Source: Pseudogymnoascus destructans
Taxonomy: Eukaryota > Ascomycota > Leotiomycetes > Thelebolales > Thelebolaceae
Assembly: GCF_001641265.1 (NCBI RefSeq)
Contig: NW_020167543.1
Span: 496,999-560,998, forward strand
Reading direction: 5' to 3'
DNA: 64,000 nt
Shown here one piece after another: positions 20,434 through 31,108 of this stretch. The notes under the pieces were generated by a model. The model was not told where the DNA came from. It saw nothing but the letters and a program-made list of their open reading frames with translations, and ran no database searches. Position numbers and translations under genes: made by a program. The number at the start of each line of letters is the position of its first letter. Position 1 is the first letter of the stretch.

Positions 20434-20928
20434 ATGCAGCTCTCAATCTCCACCATTGGGCTCTACGCAACCCTCTCCCTCACAGTCTCGGCCTTGCCGC
20501 TTTCATCCCGTGCTCTGACTTCTTAGGCATACAACGACCTGTCCATCAGTGCTGGGCAGGCCGGAGATGCACAGGCAAAGGCCCTGGCCAAGATCAGCAT
20601 CGACAGCACCTCCGACCTCGCCAATGTCAGCAAAGCAGAGCTACAGATTGTCAAGAAGGTGGCGATCCAGGTACGCGGCCGCACACACCCACTCTATTTA
20701 CCCTTCCCGCATCGAGACTAAAATTGATTATAGAACGGCAAAATAAAGAACAAGGTTCTGAAGCTCTCTGCCGCAGTTCTGGCCCTTCAGATCCAGGAGG
20801 TGCAGGGTGACAGCAGTGTTGCGTCGAAATTGGCAGTAGAGCAGAAGAAGCTGAACAACAACATTGCGTTGGACACAAAGGCTGCCGGCCAAGACAGCAC
20901 TGCGGTTTCTTTCGATGGGACTTCCTAA
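20434..20928 (+). pseudogene. Small secreted protein with an in-frame TAG after the signal peptide
   Basis: ATG 20434 encodes a signal peptide (MQLSISTIGLYATLSLTVSA). The mature protein continues as AYNDLSISAGQAGDAQAKAL, and after a 63-nt intron (20671-20733) as NGKIKNKVLKLSAAVLAL to the stop at 20928. The joined exons are in frame. I recognise the family as small secreted proteins common in ascomycetes but know no function. A TAG at 20524-20526 interrupts it, a single C-to-T change away from CAG. TTCTTAG could instead be a splice acceptor: CTGAC lies just before it, and a weak donor GTCTCG at 20485 would remove 42 nt in frame. So it is either a recent pseudogene or has a tiny first intron. 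Confidence 0.7.
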
Positions 20929-21545
20929 ATATTTGAATGTAGTTGAAGGGATGGAACGGGAGGGTGCTTGGGACTTCCCAGATGCATCGTATCCAGGTTG
21001 GAATTTGGATTGTATGTATTATGCTGAGAGAGGTAAGATAAGATGACAAAGCGAGGTTTTTGTAGAAAATATCAATATACTTGTTTTCTGGAATAGTAGA
21101 GGCCAACTGTGAAGATGAAAAGGTTGGGATTTGAGGCTTGACGCGCGAGTATTGGAGTTCAGAAGTGAAGATGTCGACGAAGAAAGGAAGGAAGGGGCCG
21201 AGGTTTCAGAACCAAGCATTGCGAGCCTGGTTGTCTTGCCGATTTAGCCAAGAAGAGCTTCATGCAGCAGCCAGCCTTATGAGATGAGATCAGCCGCACC
21301 CTACGCCCCTTTTCGCGATTCCCGGTAGATCTGGTGAGACTGCCTCAAGATAAATAATAAATAATAAATCACTCAAAAGACCCTTGAACTTGCGGTGCAC
21401 CGTTCAATCTTCACTCCTATCATCCGATCAAAATCGCACGATATTCACTACATCATGAGCCCTCACCCCAGACAGACATCTTTTCTACACTGATGCCTTG
21501 CGCCATCTATCCAAAACCACATAATATCTGATCTGACTGATCGAA
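20929..21545. other. Intergenic, no supported gene
   Basis: Only motif-free ORFs. A short ATAAATA repeat lies at 21350-21367. Confidence 0.5.
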
Positions 21546-23143
21546 ATGTCAGGCGGGACGTTCGCCTTCTTTCGTTTCTCTGTTATATTATTGCTAGTCA
21601 ACTTGGCCTGGACCGCCAGATCCAACAGCCTGCTGGTACACAAACATGCCGCGGAGCTCCTCGGGCCCCAATTCAACTCCAATATTGACCGTGGGGAGCG
21701 GGAAATATACATTGGGGTTCGTTCAAACTTCTCTACAATTATTTGGCATATACTGACGCGTACAACAAGTTGATTTTTTGCTTCTGGTACGATATAGTTG
21801 CCTGGGTCCTATCAATCCTCGACTCATGCGTTTTACTCGTTTACATGGGTTTAATAGACCTGGGCGTCGTCGCTGCTTTGATTCCCGCAGTCTACTGGCA
21901 GAGCACTTACATACCCCGCTGGAAAAGCGCCTGTAAAAGTGCCACTTCGTGGCAGGTGTCAAATGCCTCCGACGAATCTTGGTTTACTGTCCTAGCGAAG
22001 CTCCAAAAACCTGCCGACCCGGATCCAAAGGGTTGTTGTGAGAAATACGTGGAAACCTGGATATTTACTGTTGCTGTGATGTGAGTATTGCTGGCATTAC
22101 GCATATTTGTTTATCTCAGCATCCCCGGAGAATTACCTTACTGACTGAGTTTCATATATCGCAGAGTTATATTCTCGATTTTTGGCATTTTAAACATTCT
22201 TGCTGGTGCCCGAAACCAGTTATTCACTTTATACGGACTTAAAAGACCGTGGAGCACGGATATGATACGGAACAGAACTTTCTTGCGTACACTGCTTAAG
22301 TACCTACTGTTGCCATTCTACATTATCTGGCACTTCTTCGTCTTTCCTAGAACAAGGGCAAAGTGGTATTTCTGCTATCGCTACTGTGTAAAGGTGATAT
22401 ACAGGCACAGAGGACGCCGCTCATCATCGACGGCAAGGTTAGTTCAGGACAACCCGCCATACGAGAACAATACCATCTTCCGGGACACATATTCGGATCG
22501 CCTATCTCGGCTGCTGATTCTCGACATCTCAACATTGATTGCTTCTAACCTGCACTATACCGATATTCAAAGTCTCAGTTTGGCCTCAAGCCACATCCGG
22601 GAGACTCTCTTCCCAACTGGGAACATCAGACACCACACGGCGCATTTTCGACTGAACAGTTGTAACCTGACTGGGAAGACGAGATGCTGGCACTGCCAAA
22701 TCCAGTTATGTGATGTAAGATAGCATTCCGTCCCGTCCAGTTACTGAGTATGGAACATCCATCTAAGAATTCTGCAGGGTTGTGGATTTGAGCGCGAACT
22801 CCGTGACACACCAACTTCTCTCCACCTAGAAGACTGCAAACCCCGCTGCACGACGTGCTACAAGGATACCACCTCCGGGCAGAGTAGCTGTAAATGCAGA
22901 CCGTACCTCACAAAACAAATGGTCTGCGTGAATTGCCGCAAACTCCCAAGTGAGGTGCTGGTCACTCATCGCGATGCTCGGGATCGGGCCAAGCTGGAAC
23001 GGTCGCTGATGCAGCCAGTACCCTGCTCGCACTGCGGGGCCGGTTTGGAAACGGACGGGCCGCGTTGGTGGGTGTGCACTAGGTGCGAGAGAGAATGTGC
23101 AAACCATATTCATCCTGGTTGGGCTCCAAAGTCGGCGGTTTAG
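21546..23143 (+). CDS. Membrane protein with F-box-like and C-terminal cysteine-rich regions (465 aa, four exons)
   Basis: Exons 21546-21716, 21770-22080, 22165-22714 and 22778-23143 join in frame. Introns begin GTTCGT, GTGAGT and GTAAGA and end AAG, CAG and CAG; the first has a TACTGAC branch site. An N-terminal hydrophobic segment (FSVILLLVNLAW) is followed by hydrophobic segments near residues 65-100, 155-180 and 205-225, so the N-terminal half is membrane-embedded. Around residues 276-310, ISTLIASNLHYTDIQSLSLA followed by SHIRETLF resembles an F-box helix pair. The C-terminal third has many CxxC pairs (CWHC, CTTC, CVNC, CSHC, CTRC), likely zinc-binding. I do not know a named family with this layout. 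A membrane-tethered ubiquitin-ligase adaptor is only an inference. Its end is duplicated downstream. Confidence 0.75.
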
Positions 23144-23280
23144 TTTCGAGTTTCTGGGGCACGGCGCATTACACGAACATGGCGGTGGGTGTGCACGAGA
23201 GAATGTGCAAACATCCATCGTAGTTGGGCTCCAAGGTCGGCGGTTTGGCTTTGAGTTTCTGGAGCACGGCGCATTATTTT
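23067..23280. repeat. Imperfect tandem duplication (about 117 bp) of the gene's 3' end
   Basis: 23067-23183 and 23184-23280 align with a few gaps: GGTGGGTGTGCAC..., then GGGCTCCAA.GTCGGCGGTTT, then GGCACGGCGCATTA. The first unit spans the stop codon and the second is untranslated. Confidence 0.8.
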
Positions 23281-23411
23281 GATTAACGAACACGAACAGA
23301 AATGTTAAGACAAAGATATGGCATCAAGATCTTGATGAACCGGAGTTGAAGGACACAATCCCTTTTCAGGCGCAACGTTGAGATTAGACTTCAAATTTCA
23401 GGACTCGGTGG
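23281..23411. other. Short spacer before the hAT-like element
   Basis: No gene or repeat was seen. It ends at the target-site duplication GCTATAGA. Confidence 0.5.
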
Positions 23412-23894
23412 GCTATAGATAGGCTGCGCACTACTCGCTCAATACTCGGCTCACTCGCTCAGTGGGTTACTCAGCTGGGTGAGTAGCTGAACCTTTTACT
23501 CGACTCGGTGAGTGAGGTCAATACTCAGTTACTCTGTAAAAACCCGGTGAGTACTCGGCTATCACGTGTAAGATTTATGCATCATGTGAACAGTCCCTCA
23601 TACGATTAATACTGTTTTATGGTTAAGTTAAAGTATTACATCTATTAGCATCACTCTCGCCATCTCTAGTAAGCTGTGAGAACGAATCATGTATATTCCT
23701 CTATCTAAGTACCATGATTATCAGAAGATTATTAGAACGCTATTATCTATTATATATGCTTAAGAACATCCCTCCACCTTGCTTGATGAGGCCGGCCAGA
23801 CCTACTAATACCTAAAGTATTTATAGGGTCTTGATGAGGATCCTCGACTGAGCGGAACGAGCTATGAGTCAAGATAACTGTGTATAGAACTTGT

Positions 23895-24372
23895 TCATAA
23901 AATGTCTCTTGTGTGAGAATATGATCTTATTATAGGTATTAACCTACATAATTCTGGTAATAATCTGGTAATCCTTACTTGTTGAGGTTGCATTTGATTG
24001 ATTCGCATTTGATAGAGACTATCCTTCCCATCTGTGACTTCTTTTTGCAAATGTCTGATGCAAGATGTGTTGCCATAGACTTTGGGCCAGCAGACTTGAT
24101 TGCAGGATGCGTAAGGGCCTTCGAACAATAAGTACAAATAACACATGGTTCTCCAGAAAGCCGGTCTGCTCCTTGGTGATAACTTCTCCAGTATTGAGAA
24201 CTCCAGTTGGTTGAATCCCATGCAATCTTCATAAGGAGTTTTGTAGTATGATCTGAGTGTTGTTCATACCATCGTGATAGCTTCCACCACTCAATGAATA
24301 TATCGTGTGTATCCTTAGTCCATTTGACGAATTGGTTTAACTTGCCAATATATTCAAGGCCTGCAGGGACTT
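23895..24372 (-). pseudogene. hAT transposase N-terminal part with BED-type zinc finger
   Basis: The minus strand reads EYIGKLNQFVKWTKDTHDIF, then WDSTNWSSQYWRSYHQGADR, then EPCVICTYCSKALTHP and KSMATHLASDIC. C-x2-C and H...C fit a BED finger at the start of a hAT transposase. The coding probably ends at a splice donor near 23977 (GTAAGGATTACCAG). No downstream exon is visible before the element end, so the gene is truncated. Upstream it is cut by the solo LTR at 24373. Confidence 0.65.
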
Positions 24373-24621
24373 TGTAAGGATGCCTGTCCCTCAGTGATGG
24401 AAAGGATCTGAGTCGGGCAGGTTACGGTCACATGATAAGAGTTAAGGCAGGTTAGCTGAGTCGGACCCGTTTCGGGTACTTAAGGAGATTGACCCAACGG
24501 GGGTTCCTCTCTTCATCTTTTTTGTATCCTTCGTAGTAGACCTATAGGATAGCATCCGTTTAGCCTCTGACTCGCACTCTCATATGCTATTACTGTGAGC
24601 TGGGTGCCCTGTGTCCTTACA
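24373..24621 (+). mobile_element. Solo LTR (249 bp), TSD GACTT
   Basis: It begins TGTAAGGATGCC and ends GTGTCCTTACA, flanked by GACTT on both sides (24368-24372 and 24622-24626). It is the same family as 29163-29408, the 5' LTR of a Gypsy element with gag and protease. Confidence 0.92.
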
Positions 24622-24626
24622 GACTT

Positions 24627-25029
24627 GATTTAATGAGGATAGTCGTTGAGAAGACGGAAAAGAGTCTGAGAATACTGTCAGAATCAAACAACTCTGAGTA
24701 TTGAGATGGCATTTGGCAAATTGCTCGATTATCAGAAGGTTACCAGAAGTCTGGCTACGATGAAGTACTTAAATACCTGGTTTTCCAACGCGAAAGGTAC
24801 TCCAGCGCTATAACTTTAGCAACTCAAGTTCTCCTCTACTCTAGCTCCAGGAACAACATATCCTGTGCAGCTGATACCTTAGCCCACTTTTCCTTATCAA
24901 ACTTCTTAGAGTAGACAAGTAAGAACGCCTCTTTGAAGCTAGAACTATGAGTGGATATTTGCAACCATCCATTGTCGACAAGATTGTAAGACTTTGGGTA
25001 CCACTGCACAGGTCCTGGTAATTAGGCCC
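24627..25029. other. Interior of the hAT-like element, no clear gene
   Basis: The region may hold further minus-strand exons upstream of the BED finger, with GATTATCAGAAGGTTACCAG near 24732 in a probable intron. I could not define a frame. Confidence 0.4.
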
Positions 25030-26325
25030 ACTTTCTAAACTGCCTGCTCGTACAAACAGAAATATTTATGTGGTGGGATAACCTCGTGAAAAGTGCTATA
25101 ATAAACAATTAGTATTGCCAGAAGATTGCTAGGATGATCAGAGACGTACCCTTCCTCTACATCAATCCACGGCATATACTCAAAGAGACGCTCAGGCTTC
25201 TTTCTCAGCTTTCCAGCCTTTCTCGTATATGAGTGGATACAGCTATCCCAGAAATGTTGCCACTTGCGGAAATTGGACTCTTCATGGGCCTATCAACTAT
25301 TAGTATCACCAGAAGATTACCAGATTATGAGGTAGCATACATCAATGTGCGCTTGAGTTAAGAGAGCCTGGGTGCTAGTGATCTCTTCATCGGAAAGCTC
25401 ATCTGGTAGAACAGCCTCGTCATTTAAAATATCTCGCGCTGTAACATAAGCTCCAACTCCAAATCGTCTTCAACCTCAGTATCTCCCATTCGCTGTTATG
25501 ATTGTCATCGATTGGAATACTTGAGATACCCTCAAATGCAGCAAGCTCAGACAGAAGTTGTTTGGGCGGAGTAGATGGTGGGGCTTGTGGAGAAGAAGAG
25601 GCGCTAATATTCTTGACTTTCTGATTCGCAATGCAAGATGCATGGGTACCCTTCTCAGTCCTGTTTATAGTTAGATTGAGGCTACCAGAGATTACCAGAA
25701 GGGACTTACCGAACACAAATACGCTCAACCTTCAATTCATTCTGTAGACGTGTCTTGTCTTCAGTAGAGGCAGCGATATACTTTGTGTAATGACACAGGG
25801 CACCCAGCTCACAGTAATAGCATATGAGAGTGCGAGTTGGAGGCTAAAAGGATGCTATCCTATAGGTCTACTACGAAGGATACAAAAAAGATGAAGGGGG
25901 AACCCCGTTAAGTTTGTTTCCTTAAGTACCCGAAACGGGCCCGACTCGGTTATCCCAACCCTAGCCCTGAACCTTCCACCGCAACAGGTCCGCATCGACC
26001 CTGAACCCTACACCCTTACCGTCCCCCACTATAGTGTAACTCGCTATGTCCTCCTCTACTGGTCCAAAACCACACCGAGTCGGATTTCATGCTTGTGGTG
26101 ACCGTAACAGCTCTGAGGCGGGTTCTTCGAGTATCTAGGTAAGGAGGCATCCTTACACTTTGCAGACTTATATAACTTCTTTAAGTAGTAGCTCAGATCA
26201 GCATGGTCAGCCTTGAGTGCTAAGTGAACAGCCTTCTCATCTTCAGTAAGGTTGGAGACGCAGTTGCGAGCTTTGATAGTATTCACATTAGTGGAGAGTT
26301 CTTCATGTGCCTTGAGTTTCGCCAT
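25030..26325 (-). pseudogene. Unrecognised accessory gene of the hAT-like element, interrupted by a solo LTR
   Basis: ATG 26325 opens MAKLKAHEELSTNVNTIKAR, reaching LYKSAK, where an LTR (26157-25786) intervenes. The frame resumes at KYIAASTEDKTRLQNELKVE. An intron follows (GTAAGT near 25710 to CAG near 25662), then TEKGTHASCIANQKVKN. A Pro/Ser-rich stretch and an acidic region come next. Two more probable introns follow (near 25345-25290 and 25152-25098). The last exons read AHEESNFRKWQHFWDSCIHS and FHEVIPPHKYFCLYEQAV. It looks like a helical protein with a low-complexity linker. I do not recognise the family. Each intron carries a TCTGG(T/C)AATC-type motif. Confidence 0.6.
25786..26157 (-). 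mobile_element. Solo LTR (372 bp, reverse orientation), TSD CTTTG
   Basis: The plus strand starts TGTAATGACACAGGGC and ends GGCATCCTTACA, flanked by CTTTG (25781-25785 and 26158-26162). It is an inverted, longer copy of the LTR at 24373-24621, with about 120 extra bases in the middle. Confidence 0.9.
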
Positions 26326-26724
26326 ACTAACTAAACACGTGATTAGCAGAGATCTCCAGAAGTTCTGGCTATAGAATCAAGATAATAAACTTAGTTGAAG
26401 TCCTAGAGAAGAGGTAAAGGCTCAAAAGGGAAGAAGAATGTGTAGATCGGAGAGTAACCAAGGAAGGTGGTTCTAAGGTCGTGGTTATTTTAAAGTTGCA
26501 AACAAAAATATTTGTGAAGGAATATTCACCTACAAAGAATTACTGTTCCAAAAACAACACCACAATGCGCACCTTCATATAAAACACATACCTTTCAACC
26601 TCTACCTCTTTACTATACTCTTCTTCTGCAATATTCTTTCTACAAACTCACTGTAAGTACACATATCTTTTGATCTACTTCTTTATCTTGTGTTTACTTT
26701 ACTAACTCACCTTGATATTAGCAA

Positions 26725-27298
26725 ATGACTCGTACCAAGCAAACTGCTAGGAGATCAACTGGCAGCATAGCACCAAGGATGCCACTTGGATTACGGGCTG
26801 GCTCTGGGCTTGGCGGAAAGGGACAGGAAAAGGCTGTGGGCACAGCAAGAAAAGCTCCAGTTTGCTCATCTCAAGCTAGCAACAATCATGCTCAGAAGGC
26901 CACGCGCTGCACAAAGTCTAGTAAGAGGATTACCAGAGGATTACCAGAGGATTACCAGAACTCTCTAATAAACATATAGGCACCAAGGCTCTCCGCGATA
27001 TCAGAAGACAGCAACTTGATACTAGCTCCCATTCCAGCGTCTTGTTAGGGAAATCACAGAAGACTTCAAGTCCAATCTTCGCTTCCAGCAATCTGCTATC
27101 CTAGCTCTTTAGGAAGCTGCTGAATGCTTCCTCATTCGAGAATTTGAGAGTATGATGTTTAAACATAGTGACAGAGACATACTAACAGTTATAGTGACAA
27201 ACCTCCTCGCTATTCATGCGAAGAGAGTGACAATTCAGGCAAAGGGTATGATATTGGTTCGGCGTTTGCAGGATATGATGTTTAAGCTGTGGGCTTAA
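26725..27298 (+). pseudogene. Histone H3-like gene carried by a DNA transposon, now disrupted
   Basis: ATG 26725 encodes MTRTKQTARRSTGSIAPR, the H3 tail with A1 to T, K9 to R and K14 to I but K4 kept. An extended Gly/Ala/Lys-rich stretch follows. After an intron (about 26921-26979) come KALRDIRRQQLDT and LPFQRLVREITEDFK with LRFQQSAILAL, then EAAECFLIREFE. A second intron (27150-27194, perfect TACTAAC branch) leads to TNLLAIHAKRVTIQAK and the stop at 27298. The histone-fold helices are all recognisable. Two lesions are a missing block where H3 has ELLIRK, shifting the frame, and a TAG (27113-27115) where H3 has Gln. A probable 5' UTR intron ends at 26721. It is not CENP-A-like enough to claim that role. 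Confidence 0.88.
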
Positions 27299-27639
27299 TC
27301 GATGGAAATGTCTCTCACCCAGGAATGAAGGTCAGATGAGTTCTGGCAACCATCTGGTAACCTGGTACCTAAAGGCCAAAGGTTATAGTGTGGAATAGGA
27401 CATCAACAATATGGGAATGGAGTTGGAGTTATGGCGTCTTGATCAATGAAGTCGCACCCCGTTTTTAACATAAGTAATGGCTAATCAAACACGTGATATA
27501 ACTGAGTTGCCAAGACCCATACTAGGTACTCAGCAAGTGAGTAATCCTCATTCAACAATACTCGGGACATGAGTGAGTAACTCAGCTGGGTGAGTAAAAA
27601 TTCTACTACTCGACTCGTGAGTACCCAGTGCGCAGCCTA

Positions 27640-27868
27640 GCTATAGAGCATAAATACGGTGTGAATTATGCACTCAATAAGTAATGAGGTAGTTGCCAAT
27701 TCTAATAATCAAACTATGGTATTTAATGATTTGGCAATTCGATTCTTTATAAACCCTGCATTCAACCCAACGTGCCTTCCTGGTGTGCAATATCAAGAAT
27801 ATAAGGATGCTCGTCTATTATTTGCTTTGACTCTTCTTGCTTCTTCTTTTTAACTAGACGTATAAGAG
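27640..27868. other. TSD and spacer between hAT-like element and pogo remnant
   Basis: It contains the right TSD GCTATAGA (27640-27647). The rest shows no supported gene. The end of the pogo element should lie here, but I could not find its terminal repeat. Confidence 0.4.
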
Positions 27869-29162
27869 CTAGTGCATCCTTCTCCTTCTCTTGTACCTTG
27901 TTATCTTTAATTGTCCCCGAGCATTTGCAACAGTAACTTCTCCACCCTTTTGCAATTGGAATCCTCCTTCTCTCTTCCGCTTTGTCTTTGCTTGAGATAT
28001 AGAATAAATTGAACAGAGATCACGACGTGCAAGCTCTCCTGCAAATATACCTGCCTTTGCTCCTTTTATAAATGCCTGAAGTGATTCCCATTGATCTATA
28101 GTTGTAGTTTCTATATCGAAGATTTGGAGAAGATAATCTCCATGGCGTAATAGCTTCTTTGGATCTTGTGGAATATTGCTAAAATCTGATTCTTTGTGAG
28201 GTTGGGAGAGAAAGGAATCTGTATCTTCTGGCCGTATTGGTGATGAACTTGAAATGTCGATTTCGAAGGGCTTGAATTCAACAACATTTTGCAGGGGTAT
28301 ATCTGGATTAAATGGTACAATGCCTGATTTTCGAAATGCAGAGAGGATTGTAGTTCTTGTAAAGGTTAGATCATGCATCTCTTGAAATACATGAAAAAAC
28401 TCAACATGGTCAAATGTCATATTGCCAGTTCTTGCAGATCGGTCAACCATTTGCGAATGATAGTGTTTGAAAGGTTGAAAAACTTGAACATCAAGTGGCT
28501 GAAGTAAATGAGTTGAATGAGGTGGAAGGCAAAATATGATTTTTTCATTTGCAAGAGCATAATCAATGAAGTCTTTTGTAAAATGAGAGAGATGTCCGTC
28601 AAGAAGGAGAAGTCGATATGTTCCCTTTATTCCTTCCTTTGAATAGAAATCAAAATGCTCCAACCATTGTAAAGCAATCTCATCATTTGTATAGCCAGAA
28701 TCAGAAACTGTAATTGTAATCTGAGAGTCGAGATTTGTAGCAATCCATTTTGAGGAAATAACTCCAGCGTCAACAATCATGTAAAAGGGAATATATCTAC
28801 CTCCGCCACTTATACACTCGATAGCTGTAAGTGACTCTCGATTATCAGCAGATGGTATATATGCCTTGTGTTGTTGTATATGAGTTATCACAAGTGTACT
28901 CTTAGAACAGCCAATTTGAAATCCCGTTTCGTCGAAATTCCAAATATCTTCATGATGGATTTTGTATTTTGTAAGACAGTCGTGAAGTAGGGAAAACCAT
29001 GCGAGGATATCGTCTTTGCTTGTTGCTGCTCTTCTTTCTGCAGATAGTGAAGCAGTTTTCACAAGATGAAGGAGGTGTGAATTTCGGTGTACAAATCGAG
29101 TTGTCCATTGTGGTCCAAGTTGTATATGACTATCTTCATGCTTGAGCGTATACTGTGCAGCT
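27869..29162 (-). pseudogene. pogo/Fot-type transposase, N-terminus removed by an LTR
   Basis: A DDE_1 transposase is read from the LTR junction at 29162: IWNFDETGFQIGCSK (first Asp), RLLLLDGHLSHFTKDF (second), PPHSTHLLQPLDVQVFQPFK (third). The helix-turn-helix N-terminus expected in this family is absent, because the LTR of a Gypsy element begins at 29163. The open frame continues nine codons into that LTR, an accident of the junction. The C-terminal tail is Lys/Arg-rich. No terminal inverted repeat was identified. Confidence 0.85.
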
Positions 29163-29887
29163 TGTAAGGATGCCTTCTCGTCTCTCACTCTAAGGAGCAG
29201 ACTCTGAGTAGCTGCGGGTCACGTGTGATCATTTGGGCGGGCTAACCGAGTCGGATGGGTTTCGGGTACTTGAGGGAATTGACTCACAGGGTTCCCCCTT
29301 CATCTTTTTTGTATCCTTCGTAGTAGACCTATAGGATAGCATCCGTTTAGCCTCCGACTCGCACTCTCATATGCTATTACTGTGAGCTGGGTGCCCTGTG
29401 TCCTTACATTATACAAAAAAGATCACGCCTGCCGGGGATGGCCGTACTTAAATAATATCCCAACCGGAACGACTCAGGAGAACTACTGTTACACAATCGA
29501 CTGCGACTCAGTGACATTTCGGAGGAGAGACCTGACGATTTCAAATAGCCGTGATTCCAGAGATCTCACGGACAGCCAGTGGATCAGGGTTTGATTCTTC
29601 AGAACAAGCTGGTAAAGTTGCTGACGCGTTGGCGCCAAATAGGATACGAGATCCTTAAGAATCCCCTCCTAGCACAGAGGAATTTGTGGACAAGAGCGTT
29701 GATAGCTACGAGCTACCGGAAGTCAAGCTATTTCGTATTGGTACCGATACACACCCGAGGCAATATGTGGAAAAAGCTGACATCAAACATACCCCAAGAC
29801 AACGATGGTCAACTGCCCAGAATGACTACCAGACAAACCACCGCTGCAGCTACGACTGCTGTGCCATCCGAAGACATCCCAAGTTGA

Positions 29888-31007
29888 ATGGCCCACCTCG
29901 AAGCACAGATACAGGAGGTTAAGGATCTACTAGTTATCCTGTCGGCAGCCCAGACCAGAATCCCGTCCACACCGCCGGTGGACGGCCCCATACCCACAGT
30001 CGAAGTTACGGAGCAACGAACGCCTCGTACACGAAACACCCCTGGGACAGTTTAATTGCCGCCTCTTCAGGACTTTCGTTCTCCATCAATCCCAAGCACG
30101 TCATGAATGCACACCGAGGACCCACCGACTCGCTATAAGAAATCTACCATCTCTGAGAAAATCCTTCCTCTCAGCGGATGGGGTAGAACATACCTTCTTA
30201 CAATGGAGCACTTCGATTCGGGACTGACTCGTAGTCAATGAGGACCACTATCTTACCGACGTCTCGAGAAGAGCATTGATATGGGGAACTACGACCAGCC
30301 TGGTGAAGACCTACCTAGAGCCCCAATACCTGTCCGCTACGCATGGGTTCCGCAGTGCTGAGGAGATGATGGATCTACTAGGTTCATACTACCTCACAGG
30401 CAATGAGACGGAACAGGCTAGGAACCTCTTCGACGACCTGCAAATGGGAGAGAAAGGGCATGCTAGCGAAACCTTCCCAGAGTTCAAGGCTCGTTTCCAA
30501 AGTGCAGCTATCACAGGACAAGTCTTGGAGTCGGAATGGTTTCGGTACATGTGGAACAAGTTGACTCCCCAATTCCACAGCCGCGTTGCGATCATCAAAA
30601 ACCAATGGAATGGAGACCAAACCATGGTACGAGAACTTACCGCCTTTGATCAGGAACGGCGCCGGAACAACGAATTGAATCCGCTACCCGCTCTCGCAAG
30701 GACGTCCACACGTACCTCGGACATGACAAAGGCATCGGCGTCGAAGCCGACTAGAGTGACATCCACTCTGTTCACCCGAACCGTGTTCCTCCCCAAGCCA
30801 GCCATACCGGAACGTGTGAGAACCGCAGTCCCTGCGCCCTCAGGAAACTGTTTCAAGTGTGGCAAGCCCAGCCATTTCCAGGACAAATGCCCCCTTAAGG
30901 CTACTATCAAGGAAATTGACCGTAACGACCCCGAGGCAGAAGAACAATGGGAAGAAGCCGTGGAACTTCAATCGGATGCGTCCCTCGAGGAAAACGATGA
31001 GGCCTAG
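29888..31007 (+). pseudogene. Gypsy gag with CCHC zinc knuckle, disrupted
   Basis: ATG 29888 opens AHLEAQIQEVKDLLVILSA. Several stops follow up to about 30275. A long open stretch (30276-31007) encodes a capsid-like region (MDLLGSYYLTGNETEQARNL, FPEFKARFQS) and a CCHC knuckle, CFKCGKPSHFQDKC, at 30850-30890. It is degraded in the first third only. Confidence 0.8.
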
Positions 31008-31108
31008 GAGAAGGCTCCTTCCTAGGTCTACGCAAATCTGACCTGCGAGGACTAGACTTACGAGAACTCCTGGGAGGTACCCAGTTCTTAGTCGACACAA
31101 CCCTGAGT

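Larger units (their letters stand above)
23420..27639. mobile_element. hAT-like DNA transposon, 4220 bp, with accessory genes including a histone H3 relic
   Basis: Ends are TAGGCTGCGCACT at 23420 and its exact inverse AGTGCGCAGCCTA ending 27639, flanked by a perfect 8-bp TSD GCTATAGA (23412-23419 and 27640-27647). Both subterminal regions are rich in CTCACTCG/GAGTGAGT-type repeats. Inside are a minus-strand BED-finger gene (left), a second minus-strand gene (middle) and a plus-strand H3-like gene (right). Two solo LTRs of one Gypsy family have inserted, each with its own 5-bp TSD. I see no hAT catalytic or dimerisation domain, so this copy is probably non-autonomous by internal loss. A motif GATTACCAGA/TCTGGTAATC recurs in its introns. 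Confidence 0.88.

Noticed and set aside
26725..27298. CENP-A variant
   Set aside because: The N-tail is H3-like (RTKQTAR) and I see no clear CENP-A loop 1 insertion; the region between the first helices is deleted.
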